A stretch of DNA of 64,000 bases, taken from the NCBI RefSeq assembly GCF_001675165.1, contig NZ_LROS01000016.1, positions 1 through 64,000 on the forward strand. Reading direction: 5' to 3'. The stretch's first letter is position 1, and every line of letters begins with the position of its first letter. Positions 45,076-54,694 of this stretch are shown here, piece by piece. The translations under genes were made by a program, and so were the position numbers. Source of the DNA: Clostridium ragsdalei P11 (GTDB lineage Bacteria; Bacillota; Clostridia; Clostridiales; Clostridiaceae). The notes under the pieces are model-generated. The model was not told the origin of the DNA and made no database searches. It worked only from the letters and a program-made list of their open reading frames with translations.

Positions 45076-46023
45076 ATGGATATTAATACAAAGGTTCTAA
45101 AAAAGAATGCATTTAGAGTAACTAAGGAAAGAGGAAAGACGGCCATAAGGATTAGAGTACCAGGTGGATATATCGAAGCAAAATATTTTGAAATAATTCA
45201 AAAGGTTGCTGAAGAATATGGAAATGGAACAATTAATATTACTACAAGACAAGGCTTTGAAATACCTGGAATTGATATGAAAAACATTTCTGAGATAAAT
45301 GAGATGATACAACCTGTTATTGAAGGACTTGAAATAAATCAAGCTGATTCTAAAAATGGATATTCAGCATCAGGAACAAGAAATGTTACTGCTTGTATAG
45401 GAAATAAAGTCTGTCCTTTTGCAAATTATGACACCACTGCTTTTGCAAAGAGAATAGAAAAGGTTATATTCCCAAATGACTACCATGTAAAAGTAGCGTT
45501 AACGGGATGTCCAAATGATTGTGCAAAAGTAAGAATGCATGATTTTGGAATTATAGGCATGACAGAACCACAGTACGAAAGTTATAGATGTGTGGGCTGT
45601 AAAGCTTGTGTTAAAAATTGTAAACTAAGATCTGCAGATGCACTCAAATTTGAAAATTTTAAGGTCTTAAGAGATGATAAAAAGTGTATAGGTTGTGGTG
45701 AATGTGTGGACAAATGCCCAATGGGGGCATGGACAAGAAGCAGTAAGAAGTATTTTAAACTGACTATCATTGGTAGAACGGGAAAGAAAAATCCAAGATT
45801 AGGCCAGGATTTCATTAAATGGGTAGATGAAGATAGCATTGTGAAGATAATTTTAAATACCTATGAATATATAGATAAATATATAAACAAAAATGCTCCT
45901 GGTGGAAAAGAACATATAGGATATATTGTAGATAGAACAGGGTATCAGGAATTTAAAAAGTGGGCTTTAAAAGATGTACATTTAGACCCTAAAGCTGAAG
46001 TTGCTGAAACTATAAATTGGTAA
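45076..46023 (+). CDS. asrC: Siroheme sulfite/nitrite reductase subunit (AsrC)
   Basis: The 315-residue catalytic subunit. The siroheme-coupled [4Fe-4S] ligands are CIGNKVC (C-x5-C) near residue 110 and TGCPNDC (C-x3-C) near 143. Two ferredoxin clusters follow: CVGCKACVKNC and CIGCGECVDKCP. The substrate-binding half has TTRQGFEIPG. The enzyme performs six-electron reduction of sulfite to sulfide or nitrite to ammonia. Residues alone do not settle the choice. Genomic placement with a nitrate transporter and nitrate reductase favours nitrite. Confidence 0.9.
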   Translation: MDINTKVLKKNAFRVTKERGKTAIRIRVPGGYIEAKYFEIIQKVAEEYGNGTINITTRQGFEIPGIDMKNISEINEMIQPVIEGLEINQADSKNGYSASGTRNVTACIGNKVCPFANYDTTAFAKRIEKVIFPNDYHVKVALTGCPNDCAKVRMHDFGIIGMTEPQYESYRCVGCKACVKNCKLRSADALKFENFKVLRDDKKCIGCGECVDKCPMGAWTRSSKKYFKLTIIGRTGKKNPRLGQDFIKWVDEDSIVKIILNTYEYIDKYINKNAPGGKEHIGYIVDRTGYQEFKKWALKDVHLDPKAEVAETINW

Positions 46024-46054
46024 AGCATTTAAATCGCAAATAGGAGGGAAAATA

Positions 46055-47347
46055 ATGGATATTGTAAATGTTAAAGGAAATTCCAAACAAGGATTAACAG
46101 GAGCAACCTTAGGTTTTTTTGTAGGATTTGCAGCAGTCGCACTTTATGGTGCTACAGCTGCTGTGTTTAAAAAAAGTTTTATAGATTTGAATCCTATTTT
46201 ACTAGCACTTCTTATTGCAATACCAAATTTATCAGGATCACTGCTTAGGATTCCATTTGCAGCTTGGGTTGACGTAGATGGAGGAAGAAAACCATTTATT
46301 ACATTACTTATACTTTCAATAATTGGTATGACGGGACTCTATATAGTTATGGCTTTTTTTAAGCAGGATTTAAGTAACTGCTATTCTTTACTTTTAATAT
46401 TTGGGGCACTGTCAGGCTGCGGCATAGCTACCTTTTCTGTAGGAGTTAGCCAATCGTCCTATTGGTTTCCACAAAATAAGCAGGGAGTTGCACTTGGCAT
46501 ATATGGTGGAGTGGGAAATCTAGCACCTGGAATATTTACACTTTTGCTTCCAAACGTAGCACTGCCACTTTTAGGATTATCAGGTTCTTATTTAGCCTGG
46601 TTGATATTTTTAGTAGCAGGAACTATAGCATATTTTATTATAGGAAAAAATGCTTGGTATTTTCAACTAATTCATGCAGGAGTGGGAAGAGAACAAGCAA
46701 AGATGACAGCTTCAAAGAAATATGGTCAGGAACTGTTTCCTAATGACAAAGTGAGTGAAAGTCTTATTATTTCTGCAAAGACATGGAAGACCTGGGCACT
46801 TGTTGTAGTGTACTTCACCACATTTGGAGGCTTTTTAGCACTAACTAGCTGGCTTCCAACATATTGGACAACATTTTTTAAGTTGAACTTGAAAACTGCA
46901 GGTTTATTAACTGCTATCTATTCAATTACTACATCTATTGTAAGAATTTATGGTGGAAAGATAGCAGATAGAGTTGGAGGAGAATCTACATCCATTACAG
47001 CACTTTTTATAATGCTTGCAGGTACAATATGCATGTTTATTGCTTCTTCACTGCCTCTAGCTGTTATAGGAATTTTACTTTTAGCTGTAGGAATGGGTGT
47101 GACAAATGCTGCTGTATTTAAAATACTTCCTAAAGAAGTTCCCCATGCTATTGGAGGTGCTTCTGGCTGGGTCGGTGGATTGGGAGCTTTTGGAGGCTTT
47201 GTTATACCACCTTTAATGGCATCCTTTATAGATAAGACAGGTAAGAGCTTAAGTGGCTATTCTAGAGGGTTTGTAATATTTATAGCACTTGCTTTGATTT
47301 CACTTATTATTATAGGTTTGTTGAAATCTACTTCAAAGGGTAAATGA
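46055..47347 (+). CDS. narK: Nitrate/nitrite transporter, NarK-like (MFS)
   Basis: A 430-residue major facilitator protein with about twelve hydrophobic segments. NarK-type features include RIPFAAWVDVDGGRKPF near residue 67, GCGIATFSVGVSQSSYWFP near 135 and the glycine-rich GGVGNLAPGIFTLLLP signature; NAAVFKILPKEVP and GGASGWVGGLGAFGG lie in the second half. It would import nitrate or exchange it for nitrite. The position between the siroheme reductase and the nitrate reductase supports that. Confidence 0.9.
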   Translation: MDIVNVKGNSKQGLTGATLGFFVGFAAVALYGATAAVFKKSFIDLNPILLALLIAIPNLSGSLLRIPFAAWVDVDGGRKPFITLLILSIIGMTGLYIVMAFFKQDLSNCYSLLLIFGALSGCGIATFSVGVSQSSYWFPQNKQGVALGIYGGVGNLAPGIFTLLLPNVALPLLGLSGSYLAWLIFLVAGTIAYFIIGKNAWYFQLIHAGVGREQAKMTASKKYGQELFPNDKVSESLIISAKTWKTWALVVVYFTTFGGFLALTSWLPTYWTTFFKLNLKTAGLLTAIYSITTSIVRIYGGKIADRVGGESTSITALFIMLAGTICMFIASSLPLAVIGILLLAVGMGVTNAAVFKILPKEVPHAIGGASGWVGGLGAFGGFVIPPLMASFIDKTGKSLSGYSRGFVIFIALALISLIIIGLLKSTSKGK

Positions 47348-47397
47348 TTTTGAAATTTAAATCATGTATTTTTAGTAAAAAATATTGAGAAGTGGAG

Positions 47398-49494
47398 ATG
47401 AATTACGTGGAAGTAAAACAATCAACTTGTAATTATTGTGCACTTGGATGTAATCTGGACTTTTATGTTGAAGATAATAAAATAAAGAAAGTACTTCCCA
47501 CTAAAGGTTATCCGGTAAATGATGGATTTTGCTGCATAAAGGGATTAAATTTAAATAAGCAGTGCAGAAAATTTAAATCCAGTAAGTTACCTCTTTTGAA
47601 AGATGAAAGTGGGAAGATGAAAGTAATTTCTTGGGAGGATGCCTTTGAAACTTTTGCTTTCAAAATGAGATCTATTCAAGAAAAATACGGAACTGAAAGT
47701 GCAGCGTATTTGAGTACAGGTCAAATAACAACAGAAGAAATGGCTCTCTTGGGATTTATAGGCAGGTCCTGCATGCAAATAAATGGGGATGGAAACACAA
47801 GACTTTGTATGGCTACGGCAGCTGTAGCACATAAACAAAGCTTTGGATTTGATGCACCTCCCTATACACTAAAAGATTTTGAAATTTCTGACACTATTAT
47901 ATTAATTGGGGCAAATCCTGTGGTTGCTCACCCTATAATGTGGAGTCATATAAGAAAAAATGAAAAAGCTAGAGTAATAACTATTGATCCTAGAAAATCT
48001 GAAACAGCAATTAACTCAAATTTATGGATAGATATCAAGCCAAAATCTGATATTATACTCTTTTATACCCTTGCAAATGTACTTATAGAAAAGAACTGGA
48101 TTGATAGAGAATATATAGAGAAATATTCAGAAGGCTTTGAAGGATTTAAAGAACACGTGAAAAAGTATACTTTAGAAAATGTAGAAGAAAAAACTGGAAT
48201 TTCGAGTAAAAGGGTAATGGAATTTGCGGAAATAATTCACAATGGGAAAAGAGTTTCATTTTGGTGGACTATAGGAATAAACCAAGGATATGAGGCAGTT
48301 AGAACTGCACAATCAATAATAGACCTTGCAGTTATTACTGGAAATATAGGAAAAGAAGGTACTGGAGCGAATTCAATAACAGGCCAATGTAATGCTATGG
48401 GTTCAAGAATATATAGTAATACTACAGCTTTATATGGAGGCAGAGACTTTGATAATCCAAAGCATAGGGAAGAAATTGCTTCTATTTTAGAGGTTCCTTG
48501 TGAGATGATACCCAAAAAGCCAACCATACCTTACAATAAAATTATAGATAAAATAAACAGCGGAGAAATTAAGGCATTGTGGGTAATTGGAACAAATCCT
48601 AGACATTCCTGGGCAAATAACGAGGAATTTGAAAAAGCAGTTCAAAAATTAGAATTCTTGGTTGTCCAAGATATATATGATGATACGGATACTTCTAAAT
48701 TATGTGATTTATTTTTACCTTCCGTTTCAGCTCTCAAAAAAGAAGGATTTTTTATAAACACGGAAAGGCGTTTGTCAGCTGTAACTCCAATATTAAAAAA
48801 AGAAAAAGATGAACTTGCAGATTACGACATATTACTTGGAATAGGAAAAGCGCTGAAAGTAGGAAAACCCTTAGAAAAATGGAAAACTCCAAGACATGCT
48901 TTTGGGCTTATAAAACAATTTAGTAGTAAAATGCCCTGTGATATAACTGGCATTGATTATGAGATGTTGGTTTCGTCAAAAGGAATACAGTGGCCCTTTA
49001 AAAAGGGGGATATATTAACTAGTGATGAGAGAAGACTGTTTCAAGATAATAAATATTTTACAGCAGATAAAAAAGTAAAACTAATTTATGCAGATGCAGC
49101 TCAAAAACCCTTTACCCAAACAGAGAAATTCCCATATATATTTAATTCAGGTAGGGGAACTGTAGGACAATGGCATACCCAGACTAGAACTAGGGAAATT
49201 GAATTTGTAAAAAATAGCTGCTTTACAGATCCTTATGTTTTCATAAACTATAAATTAGCTGAAAAGCTGCATATAAAGGAAAATGAAAAAGTTGTGATTT
49301 TATCGGCAAATGGACATAAAAATGAATTTAGAGTTGTACTGACAAGAAATGTAAAAGAAGATCAATTATATGCTCCAATTCACTATATAGAAACAAATTC
49401 ATTAACTCCATCTATATTTGATCCTTACTCAAAAGAACCTTCTTATAAATATGTGCCTGTAAATATTGAAAAAGTTTCGGAAGTTAGGAGCTGA
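47398..49494 (+). CDS. narB: Molybdopterin nitrate reductase catalytic subunit
   Basis: A protein of about 698 residues of the bis-MGD DMSO reductase superfamily, in the assimilatory/periplasmic nitrate reductase branch. The N-terminal [4Fe-4S] site is CNYCALGC with a later cysteine pair (GFCCIKG). The molybdenum-ligating cysteine is in NGDGNTRLCMATAA near residue 140. Other motifs are GANPVVAHPI, TGNIGKEGTGANSITGQCNAMG and, near the end, GRGTVGQWHTQTRT. It has no signal peptide, so it is cytoplasmic. Start is uncertain between GTG 47392, ATG 47398 and GTG 47407. A homologous three-gene set is credited with nitrate reduction in C. ljungdahlii. Confidence 0.9.
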   Translation: MNYVEVKQSTCNYCALGCNLDFYVEDNKIKKVLPTKGYPVNDGFCCIKGLNLNKQCRKFKSSKLPLLKDESGKMKVISWEDAFETFAFKMRSIQEKYGTESAAYLSTGQITTEEMALLGFIGRSCMQINGDGNTRLCMATAAVAHKQSFGFDAPPYTLKDFEISDTIILIGANPVVAHPIMWSHIRKNEKARVITIDPRKSETAINSNLWIDIKPKSDIILFYTLANVLIEKNWIDREYIEKYSEGFEGFKEHVKKYTLENVEEKTGISSKRVMEFAEIIHNGKRVSFWWTIGINQGYEAVRTAQSIIDLAVITGNIGKEGTGANSITGQCNAMGSRIYSNTTALYGGRDFDNPKHREEIASILEVPCEMIPKKPTIPYNKIIDKINSGEIKALWVIGTNPRHSWANNEEFEKAVQKLEFLVVQDIYDDTDTSKLCDLFLPSVSALKKEGFFINTERRLSAVTPILKKEKDELADYDILLGIGKALKVGKPLEKWKTPRHAFGLIKQFSSKMPCDITGIDYEMLVSSKGIQWPFKKGDILTSDERRLFQDNKYFTADKKVKLIYADAAQKPFTQTEKFPYIFNSGRGTVGQWHTQTRTREIEFVKNSCFTDPYVFINYKLAEKLHIKENEKVVILSANGHKNEFRVVLTRNVKEDQLYAPIHYIETNSLTPSIFDPYSKEPSYKYVPVNIEKVSEVRS

Positions 49495-49499
49495 TAATT

Positions 49500-49907
49500 T
49501 TGAAGAGAATAAAGATAGATAGAAGTAAGTGTATTGGATGTCTTACTTGTACTACAGCCTGTATTGTTTCACATGATTGTGTTGATAACAGAAGTAGGAT
49601 TACGCTGAGTAGTAAAGGAAAATATGCTCCCATATTTTGCAGGCATTGTGACAAGCCAGAATGTGTATATACGTGTATGACTGGTGCTATGAGAAAAAAT
49701 CCAGACACCGGCATTGTAGAGTACGATAAAAATCAATGTGCAAGCTGTTTTATGTGTATAATGGCATGTCCTTATGGAGTGCTAAAGGCAGATAGTGAAA
49801 ACAATAGAGAAATTATGAAATGTGATATGTGCCAGCATACGGAAGGTAAAAGTCCGCAGTGTGTAGCCAGATGTCCTATGCACGCTATTACTTTAGAGGA
49901 GGTGTAG
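49500..49907 (+). CDS. Ferredoxin-like electron transfer subunit (4 x [4Fe-4S] type)
   Basis: A 135-residue protein of the HycB/NapG/FdhB kind. Cysteine groups CIGCLTCTTAC, CRHCDKPECVYTC, CASCFMCIMACP and CDMCQH...CVARCP can hold four cubane clusters. It starts with TTG behind TTAGGAG and follows the nitrate reductase by 5 nt. It most likely shuttles electrons from the flavoprotein encoded next to the nitrate reductase. Confidence 0.88.
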   Translation: MKRIKIDRSKCIGCLTCTTACIVSHDCVDNRSRITLSSKGKYAPIFCRHCDKPECVYTCMTGAMRKNPDTGIVEYDKNQCASCFMCIMACPYGVLKADSENNREIMKCDMCQHTEGKSPQCVARCPMHAITLEEV

Positions 49908-49912
49908 TGTAT

Positions 49913-51136
49913 ATGACTTACGTTGTAATAGGGGCTTCTGCATCTGGTATAAATGGTGCAAGAACTCTTAGAAAGCTTGAACCTGATGCAGAGATAATAT
50001 TGATTTCAAAAGATGAATATGTCTATTCCAGATGTATATTACACCATTATATTAGTAATAAAAGAAATATAGATGCACTCAATTTTTCAGAAAAGGATTA
50101 TTTTAAAAAGTACAATATAAAATGGGTGAGAGGAATTGCAGTAGATAAGCTAAAAGATGAAGAGCATGAAATAGAGCTTTCAGATGGCAGCAGGTTAAAT
50201 TATGACAAGCTTCTTATAGCAAGTGGAGCAAGTTCTTTCATACCTCCTGTAGAAAATCTTAGAGGAGCAAATAATGTAGTAGGACTTAGAAATTTGGAAG
50301 ATGCACAAAAAATAAAGGATGCAGCTAAAAAAGTAAAAAATGTAGTTGTACTTGGAGCAGGTCTTATAGGAATTGATGCAATTACAGGGCTTTTAGGTTA
50401 TGGATTGAATATTTCAGTTGTAGAAATGAACGACAGGATTTTAGCAGTTCAGCTTGATAAATATGCAGCAGGCAGATATGAAGATTTATTTAGAAAAAAT
50501 GGAGTGAATTTAAAGCTGGGAGTTAAAGCAGAGAAGCTTTTAGTTGATGAAGCTAATAATCCTAAAGAATTGCTTCTAAATACAGGTGAAATAATTCCTT
50601 GTGAGTTTGTAGTTGTATCAGCAGGAGTTAGAGCAAATACCGCCTTTTTACAAGGGAGTAATGTGGAATTTGACAAGTTTGGCCTTATCATTGATGAAAG
50701 AGGGCAGACAAATATAGAGGATGTGTATGGTGCAGGTGATGTAACTGGAAGAAATCCAATTTGGCCTACAGCTGTTAAGGAAGGAATTGTAGCAGCTAGT
50801 AATATGGCAGGAAAAAAACTTTTAATGACAGATTTCTTTGGAAGTAAAAATACCATGAACTTTTTAGGACTAGCAACTATGTCTCTGGGAAATGTATCAG
50901 CTCCAGATGAAAGCTATAAAGAAGAAATAGAAACTAAAGATGGTAATTACAAAAAAGTAATACATAAAGATGGCATAATATATGGCGCCATAATCCAAGG
51001 GGATTTATCTTATGCAGGTATATTGACTCAACTTATTAGGAGAAAAATAAATATTTCAGCTGTTAAGAAATCTATTTTTGAAATAGATTATTCAGACTTT
51101 TTTAATATAAATGAAAATTTAGAGTATACTTTTTAA
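49913..51136 (+). CDS. NADH-dependent FAD oxidoreductase of the nitrate reductase
   Basis: About 407 residues of the pyridine nucleotide-disulfide oxidoreductase family, NADH-rubredoxin/nitrite reductase NirB-like branch. It has the FAD loop YVVIGASASGINGARTLRKL at the N-terminus, YDKLLIASGA, the NAD loop VVVLGAGLIGIDAITGLLGYG and the FAD-closing DVYGAGDVTG. A further domain of about 100 residues follows. No active-site CxxC pair is seen. ATG 49913 behind GAGGAGG is preferred over longer starts that run into the ferredoxin gene. It should feed NADH electrons to the ferredoxin subunit and nitrate reductase. Confidence 0.88.
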   Translation: MTYVVIGASASGINGARTLRKLEPDAEIILISKDEYVYSRCILHHYISNKRNIDALNFSEKDYFKKYNIKWVRGIAVDKLKDEEHEIELSDGSRLNYDKLLIASGASSFIPPVENLRGANNVVGLRNLEDAQKIKDAAKKVKNVVVLGAGLIGIDAITGLLGYGLNISVVEMNDRILAVQLDKYAAGRYEDLFRKNGVNLKLGVKAEKLLVDEANNPKELLLNTGEIIPCEFVVVSAGVRANTAFLQGSNVEFDKFGLIIDERGQTNIEDVYGAGDVTGRNPIWPTAVKEGIVAASNMAGKKLLMTDFFGSKNTMNFLGLATMSLGNVSAPDESYKEEIETKDGNYKKVIHKDGIIYGAIIQGDLSYAGILTQLIRRKINISAVKKSIFEIDYSDFFNINENLEYTF

Positions 51137-51155
51137 AAAGTATACTCTAAATTTT
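51114..51155. terminator. Bidirectional terminator overlapping the stop codon
   Basis: A perfect 42-bp palindrome (half-site AAATTTAGAGTATACTTTTT and its complement, centred between 51134 and 51135) contains the TAA of the flavoprotein gene. T-runs on both sides let it end the nitrate operon and the convergent gene at 51191. Confidence 0.85.
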
Positions 51156-51190
51156 TATTATGGATTAGATGTATAAAATAAAGTTTTTTA

Positions 51191-51592
51191 TTAAAAATTT
51201 ATTTCCTTTGGAGGCTGGCCGGAAAAATCTGATATGGTTGCCTTAGCATGTTCAATATAAAATACTTCAAAAATAGGATTGTCTGCAGTTGTATACATTT
51301 TCTTCAATCCTTCATTTTCGTTAAGTATTTTTTCTTTATATCGCATATCTTTTGTGAAAACCACTTTGCCAGATAATCTAACTGTTATCATATCCTTTGA
51401 AGTAGTAGTAAATTCAGCAAAAGGAGTTGATTGCAATTGCTTATATACGTCTTTATTATTGGCTGTACAAAAATAAAATTTCTGATTTTCTTCAAATTGA
51501 AACATCCAAGGTCTTACACGAGGCTTTCCATCTTCTACAGTTGCGAAAGCACCTGTTTTATTTTCATTTAATAGTTGAACAACAGTTTTCAT
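51191..51592 (-). CDS. Pyridoxamine 5'-phosphate oxidase-fold flavin protein
   Basis: A 133-residue protein of the split-barrel flavin-binding fold. Motifs are GAFATVEDGKPRVRPWMFQF near the start, FYFCTANNKDVYKQL and VRLSGKVVF. Single-domain members bind FMN or F420-like cofactors or act in detoxification. It has its own GGAGGG site and points against the nitrate operon, so it is probably an independent gene with no link to either side. Confidence 0.8.
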   Translation of the reverse strand: MKTVVQLLNENKTGAFATVEDGKPRVRPWMFQFEENQKFYFCTANNKDVYKQLQSTPFAEFTTTSKDMITVRLSGKVVFTKDMRYKEKILNENEGLKKMYTTADNPIFEVFYIEHAKATISDFSGQPPKEINF

Positions 51593-51838
51593 TATAAACC
51601 CTCCTAATATTTAATTATCTAAATAATTTGAGCTAATTACAATAATAGTATAAATAAACAATTTATTCAAGCTATAAATATAATTCATATTATGTATTCT
51701 ATCGGAATAGTATCAATAAAAAGGCAAAAATGAATGGAATAGTACAATATTATTTGAAGCTGCAAAGGGAGCTTGTTTTCGAATCTGGAGTAAATTAATA
51801 TTAATCATTTAATGAATATTAGAAAGGAATGTGATGTT

Positions 51839-53521
51839 ATGTACCGCTATGTAGGAATTTCCTTAGAAAAACTATTAGAAATTCATATTCTTAAGGATGC
51901 AAGAATTTTAGCGGGAGCAAAGGGAATGACAAATAGGATTACAAAAGTAAATGTAATGGAAGTGCCAGATATTATAGAATGGGTTGGGAAAGGTGAGTTT
52001 TTAATCACTGCAGCTTATCCAATAAAAGATAACATTAATGTTCTTCTTGAACTTATTCCTAAGTTAAATGAAAAAGGGGTATCTGGTCTTGGAATTAAGT
52101 TAGGTAGATATATAAATATATTACCACAGGATATTATAAAAATAGCAGACGATCTCGGATTCCCCATTATTAAAATACCATTTTCTGTCTCACATACAGA
52201 TGTAATATCAGCAGTACTAACAGAGGTTGTAAATGATCAGATGAACAGTTTTTTTAAGATAGATCATTTCAACAAAGAAGTTATGAATATGATGGCAAAT
52301 GGCGGAAACTTAAAGGAAATTACAAAGAAACTTTATGATAATATAGGCAATTCATTGGCTATATATGAAAGCATGAATGACAGATATGAAATTATATGTG
52401 ATCAGGAGCTAGATAAGAAAATACTTGATAAGCTGATAAATGAAAATACAAATCAAAAATATATAGAAAGGGGAAAGGATACTGATTGTACATATAAATC
52501 ATGTACAGATAACATTAAGGGAAGGAACGTTAAACGAGTAACCATTCCAATTATTATAGAAAGAGTTGAATACGGACGTATTTTTATATGGCTTGATAAA
52601 AAAGAATTAACCCCAGTAGATAATATGCTTATCGATTCATATGTGCATATTATAGCCTTGGATTTTGTTAAAAAAATTTCTTTATATAAAATGGAAAGCC
52701 ATTACAAGTTGGAGTTCTTTGATGACTTACTTTGCGATGATGCACAGAGACAAGAAAGGGCAATTGAAAGATCAAAAACTTTTAATTTTCATAAGGAACT
52801 AAAACATACTGTGATTATTATTCGTGTAAAAGGATTATATACAGAAACAAGCTTAGATAAAGTAAATTATTCACAAGAAATAATAAGAAATTTATTATTT
52901 ATCACAGCAAGAGTGTCAAAAATTTATAACGAAAAAATAGTATGTGTTGAAAAAAGTGATAGAATAATAATTTTATTTGGTAGTGAAAAAGAGAAAAATA
53001 TTAAATTGATAAAGAAAGATATAATTGATTTTAGCGAAAAATTATTAAAGGAAGCTTTGAAAAAGTTTAAAGTTAACCAAATAACAATTGGCATAGGTCG
53101 TTCGTATGAAGACATTGTGCATCTTTGGAAAAGCTATGAACAAGCTAAACTTATTGTTGAAAACCTAAGTAAAATTAATACTGGAAACATAATTAATTAT
53201 GATGATTTGGGAATATATAGATTGCTTTCCTTTAATGGACTTAAGGGTGAGCTTAAAAATTTTTGCATGGATACAGTAAAACCTCTTATTGAATATGATA
53301 AGTTAAACAACTCTGAATTAGTAAAAACGCTGGAAGTTTATTTCCAGTGTAATGGCAACATGAAAAAAATATCGCAAAAAATGTACATGCATTATAACAC
53401 TATTATATATAGGCTGCAAAAAATACAAGATATCACAGGTATTGATTTAGGTAATTGTGAAAGCAGATTAAATCTTGAGGTTGGTCTAAAAGCTATGAAT
53501 TTAATTAAATACAGAGAATAA
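51839..53521 (+). CDS. pucR: PucR-family transcriptional regulator
   Basis: About 560 residues with the PucR N-terminal domain (ILKDARILAGAKGMTNRITK and VMEVPDIIEWVGKGEFLIT), a middle GGDEF-like region and the C-terminal PucR helix-turn-helix (FQCNGNMKKISQKMYMHYN, then IIYRLQKIQDITGIDL). The family controls purine, allantoin and amino acid breakdown and often senses the substrate. ATG 51839 behind AGAAAGGA is chosen over ATG 51812. It precedes the allFGH-like operon and is its likely activator. The 240 bases before it show no clear operator. Confidence 0.92.
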   Translation: MYRYVGISLEKLLEIHILKDARILAGAKGMTNRITKVNVMEVPDIIEWVGKGEFLITAAYPIKDNINVLLELIPKLNEKGVSGLGIKLGRYINILPQDIIKIADDLGFPIIKIPFSVSHTDVISAVLTEVVNDQMNSFFKIDHFNKEVMNMMANGGNLKEITKKLYDNIGNSLAIYESMNDRYEIICDQELDKKILDKLINENTNQKYIERGKDTDCTYKSCTDNIKGRNVKRVTIPIIIERVEYGRIFIWLDKKELTPVDNMLIDSYVHIIALDFVKKISLYKMESHYKLEFFDDLLCDDAQRQERAIERSKTFNFHKELKHTVIIIRVKGLYTETSLDKVNYSQEIIRNLLFITARVSKIYNEKIVCVEKSDRIIILFGSEKEKNIKLIKKDIIDFSEKLLKEALKKFKVNQITIGIGRSYEDIVHLWKSYEQAKLIVENLSKINTGNIINYDDLGIYRLLSFNGLKGELKNFCMDTVKPLIEYDKLNNSELVKTLEVYFQCNGNMKKISQKMYMHYNTIIYRLQKIQDITGIDLGNCESRLNLEVGLKAMNLIKYRE

Positions 53522-53695
53522 ACTTCAAATACGAAATTTTATTTTAACTAGAGATTGGGATCAATAAAGGGATTAAGAAGTATGTATGTTAAAGGTATAC
53601 AAATACGTGTTTCAATATTTAGAATATCTACATAAAGACATTATAAAACAAATAAGGTAATATATACGTAAGATGGGAATAAGGGATTGGTTATA

Positions 53696-54694
53696 TTGAA
53701 AGCATCGTTTATATGTGAAAATCTACTAAAAGCTATAGCAGCGGAAGAAATAGTAGAAGGTCGAGTCCATTCTGTTTTCAAAAATGCTTGTAATATTGAG
53801 GCATCTGGTAAGTTTATTACTTTATTAAGTAATAAGAAAAATATGGCACCCATGAGTATTCTTATAGATAGTAGTAGGAAACTTGACTTCAAGAAACTTA
53901 ACATAACTCAAAATTTATATTTTAATTTTAATGTAAATGGTATCTATTGTAGTGAAAGAAATTTATTTATAAGATTGGATGAAGCCCAAAAGTGGTCTCC
54001 TCGTGTATCCATAAGATCTTCAAATATAACTGAAAAGGAACTAGCTAACAATATAAAAATAATGGAGATTGGACTAAATACACATGGCAAGCTTTATGGT
54101 ATAGGTCCATTGGTAAACATGATAAATGATGAATTACCAAATCTCAAATTATTTTCTTTTAAAATTCATTCTATTGATGAAAGCTTTAATTTTATTAAAA
54201 GCAGGTTTTTGAGATTAATTCGAGCATTAGAAATATTAGACATTGATGAGATAGCTCAAATAGGAGGAAGTATTATTGGTTTTGGATCAGGACTTACTCC
54301 TGCAGTGGATGATTTCATAAGTGGTCTTATGATTTGCTTTATTTATCTCGGATACTACTATAAGCTGGATATTTCCCTAATATATAAATTTAATAGCAAA
54401 ATGATAAGTGAAGGCATAAATAAAACAACAAAGGTAAGCTCTGAAATGTTAAAGCACTCATCTATTGGAGAGACAAATGAGGCTGTAAGAGAACTTATGG
54501 AATCAATATTATATTATCATGATGAAGAAAAAATTAATAAAGCTATATTAAATATCATTAGTTATGGTGAAACTTCTGGAACAGATACAGCTTTGGGAAT
54601 TTATGTAGGTTGCAAATTTCTGACCACTATAAAGTATAGGAGGGTTTACGAAAATGAAGTTCTGTGTAGATATCAGGAAAAACACATATTATGA
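53696..54694 (+). CDS. allH: DUF2877 protein, AllH-like (oxamate carbamoyltransferase subunit)
   Basis: About 332 residues of the DUF2877 family (E. coli YlbF, now AllH). The hallmark is GFGSGLTPAVDDFISGLM near residue 200, with a second conserved block, SSEMLKHSSIGETNEAVREL. In E. coli AllF, AllG and AllH together form an oxamate carbamoyltransferase, which turns oxalurate plus phosphate into oxamate and carbamoyl phosphate. Start TTG 53696 has AAGGGA at the right distance; TTG 53687 is too close. The gene overlaps the next by 41 bp. Absence of an allantoin pathway here leaves the true substrate open. Confidence 0.82.
   Translation: MKASFICENLLKAIAAEEIVEGRVHSVFKNACNIEASGKFITLLSNKKNMAPMSILIDSSRKLDFKKLNITQNLYFNFNVNGIYCSERNLFIRLDEAQKWSPRVSIRSSNITEKELANNIKIMEIGLNTHGKLYGIGPLVNMINDELPNLKLFSFKIHSIDESFNFIKSRFLRLIRALEILDIDEIAQIGGSIIGFGSGLTPAVDDFISGLMICFIYLGYYYKLDISLIYKFNSKMISEGINKTTKVSSEMLKHSSIGETNEAVRELMESILYYHDEEKINKAILNIISYGETSGTDTALGIYVGCKFLTTIKYRRVYENEVLCRYQEKHIL

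Noticed and set aside
46845-46862. Further copy of the operator (CACTAACTAGCTGG)
   Set aside because: Only half matches, and it lies inside the narK coding sequence without promoter boxes.
53522-53695. Operator or terminator between pucR and allH
   Set aside because: No inverted repeat or T-run of convincing strength was found in these 174 bases.
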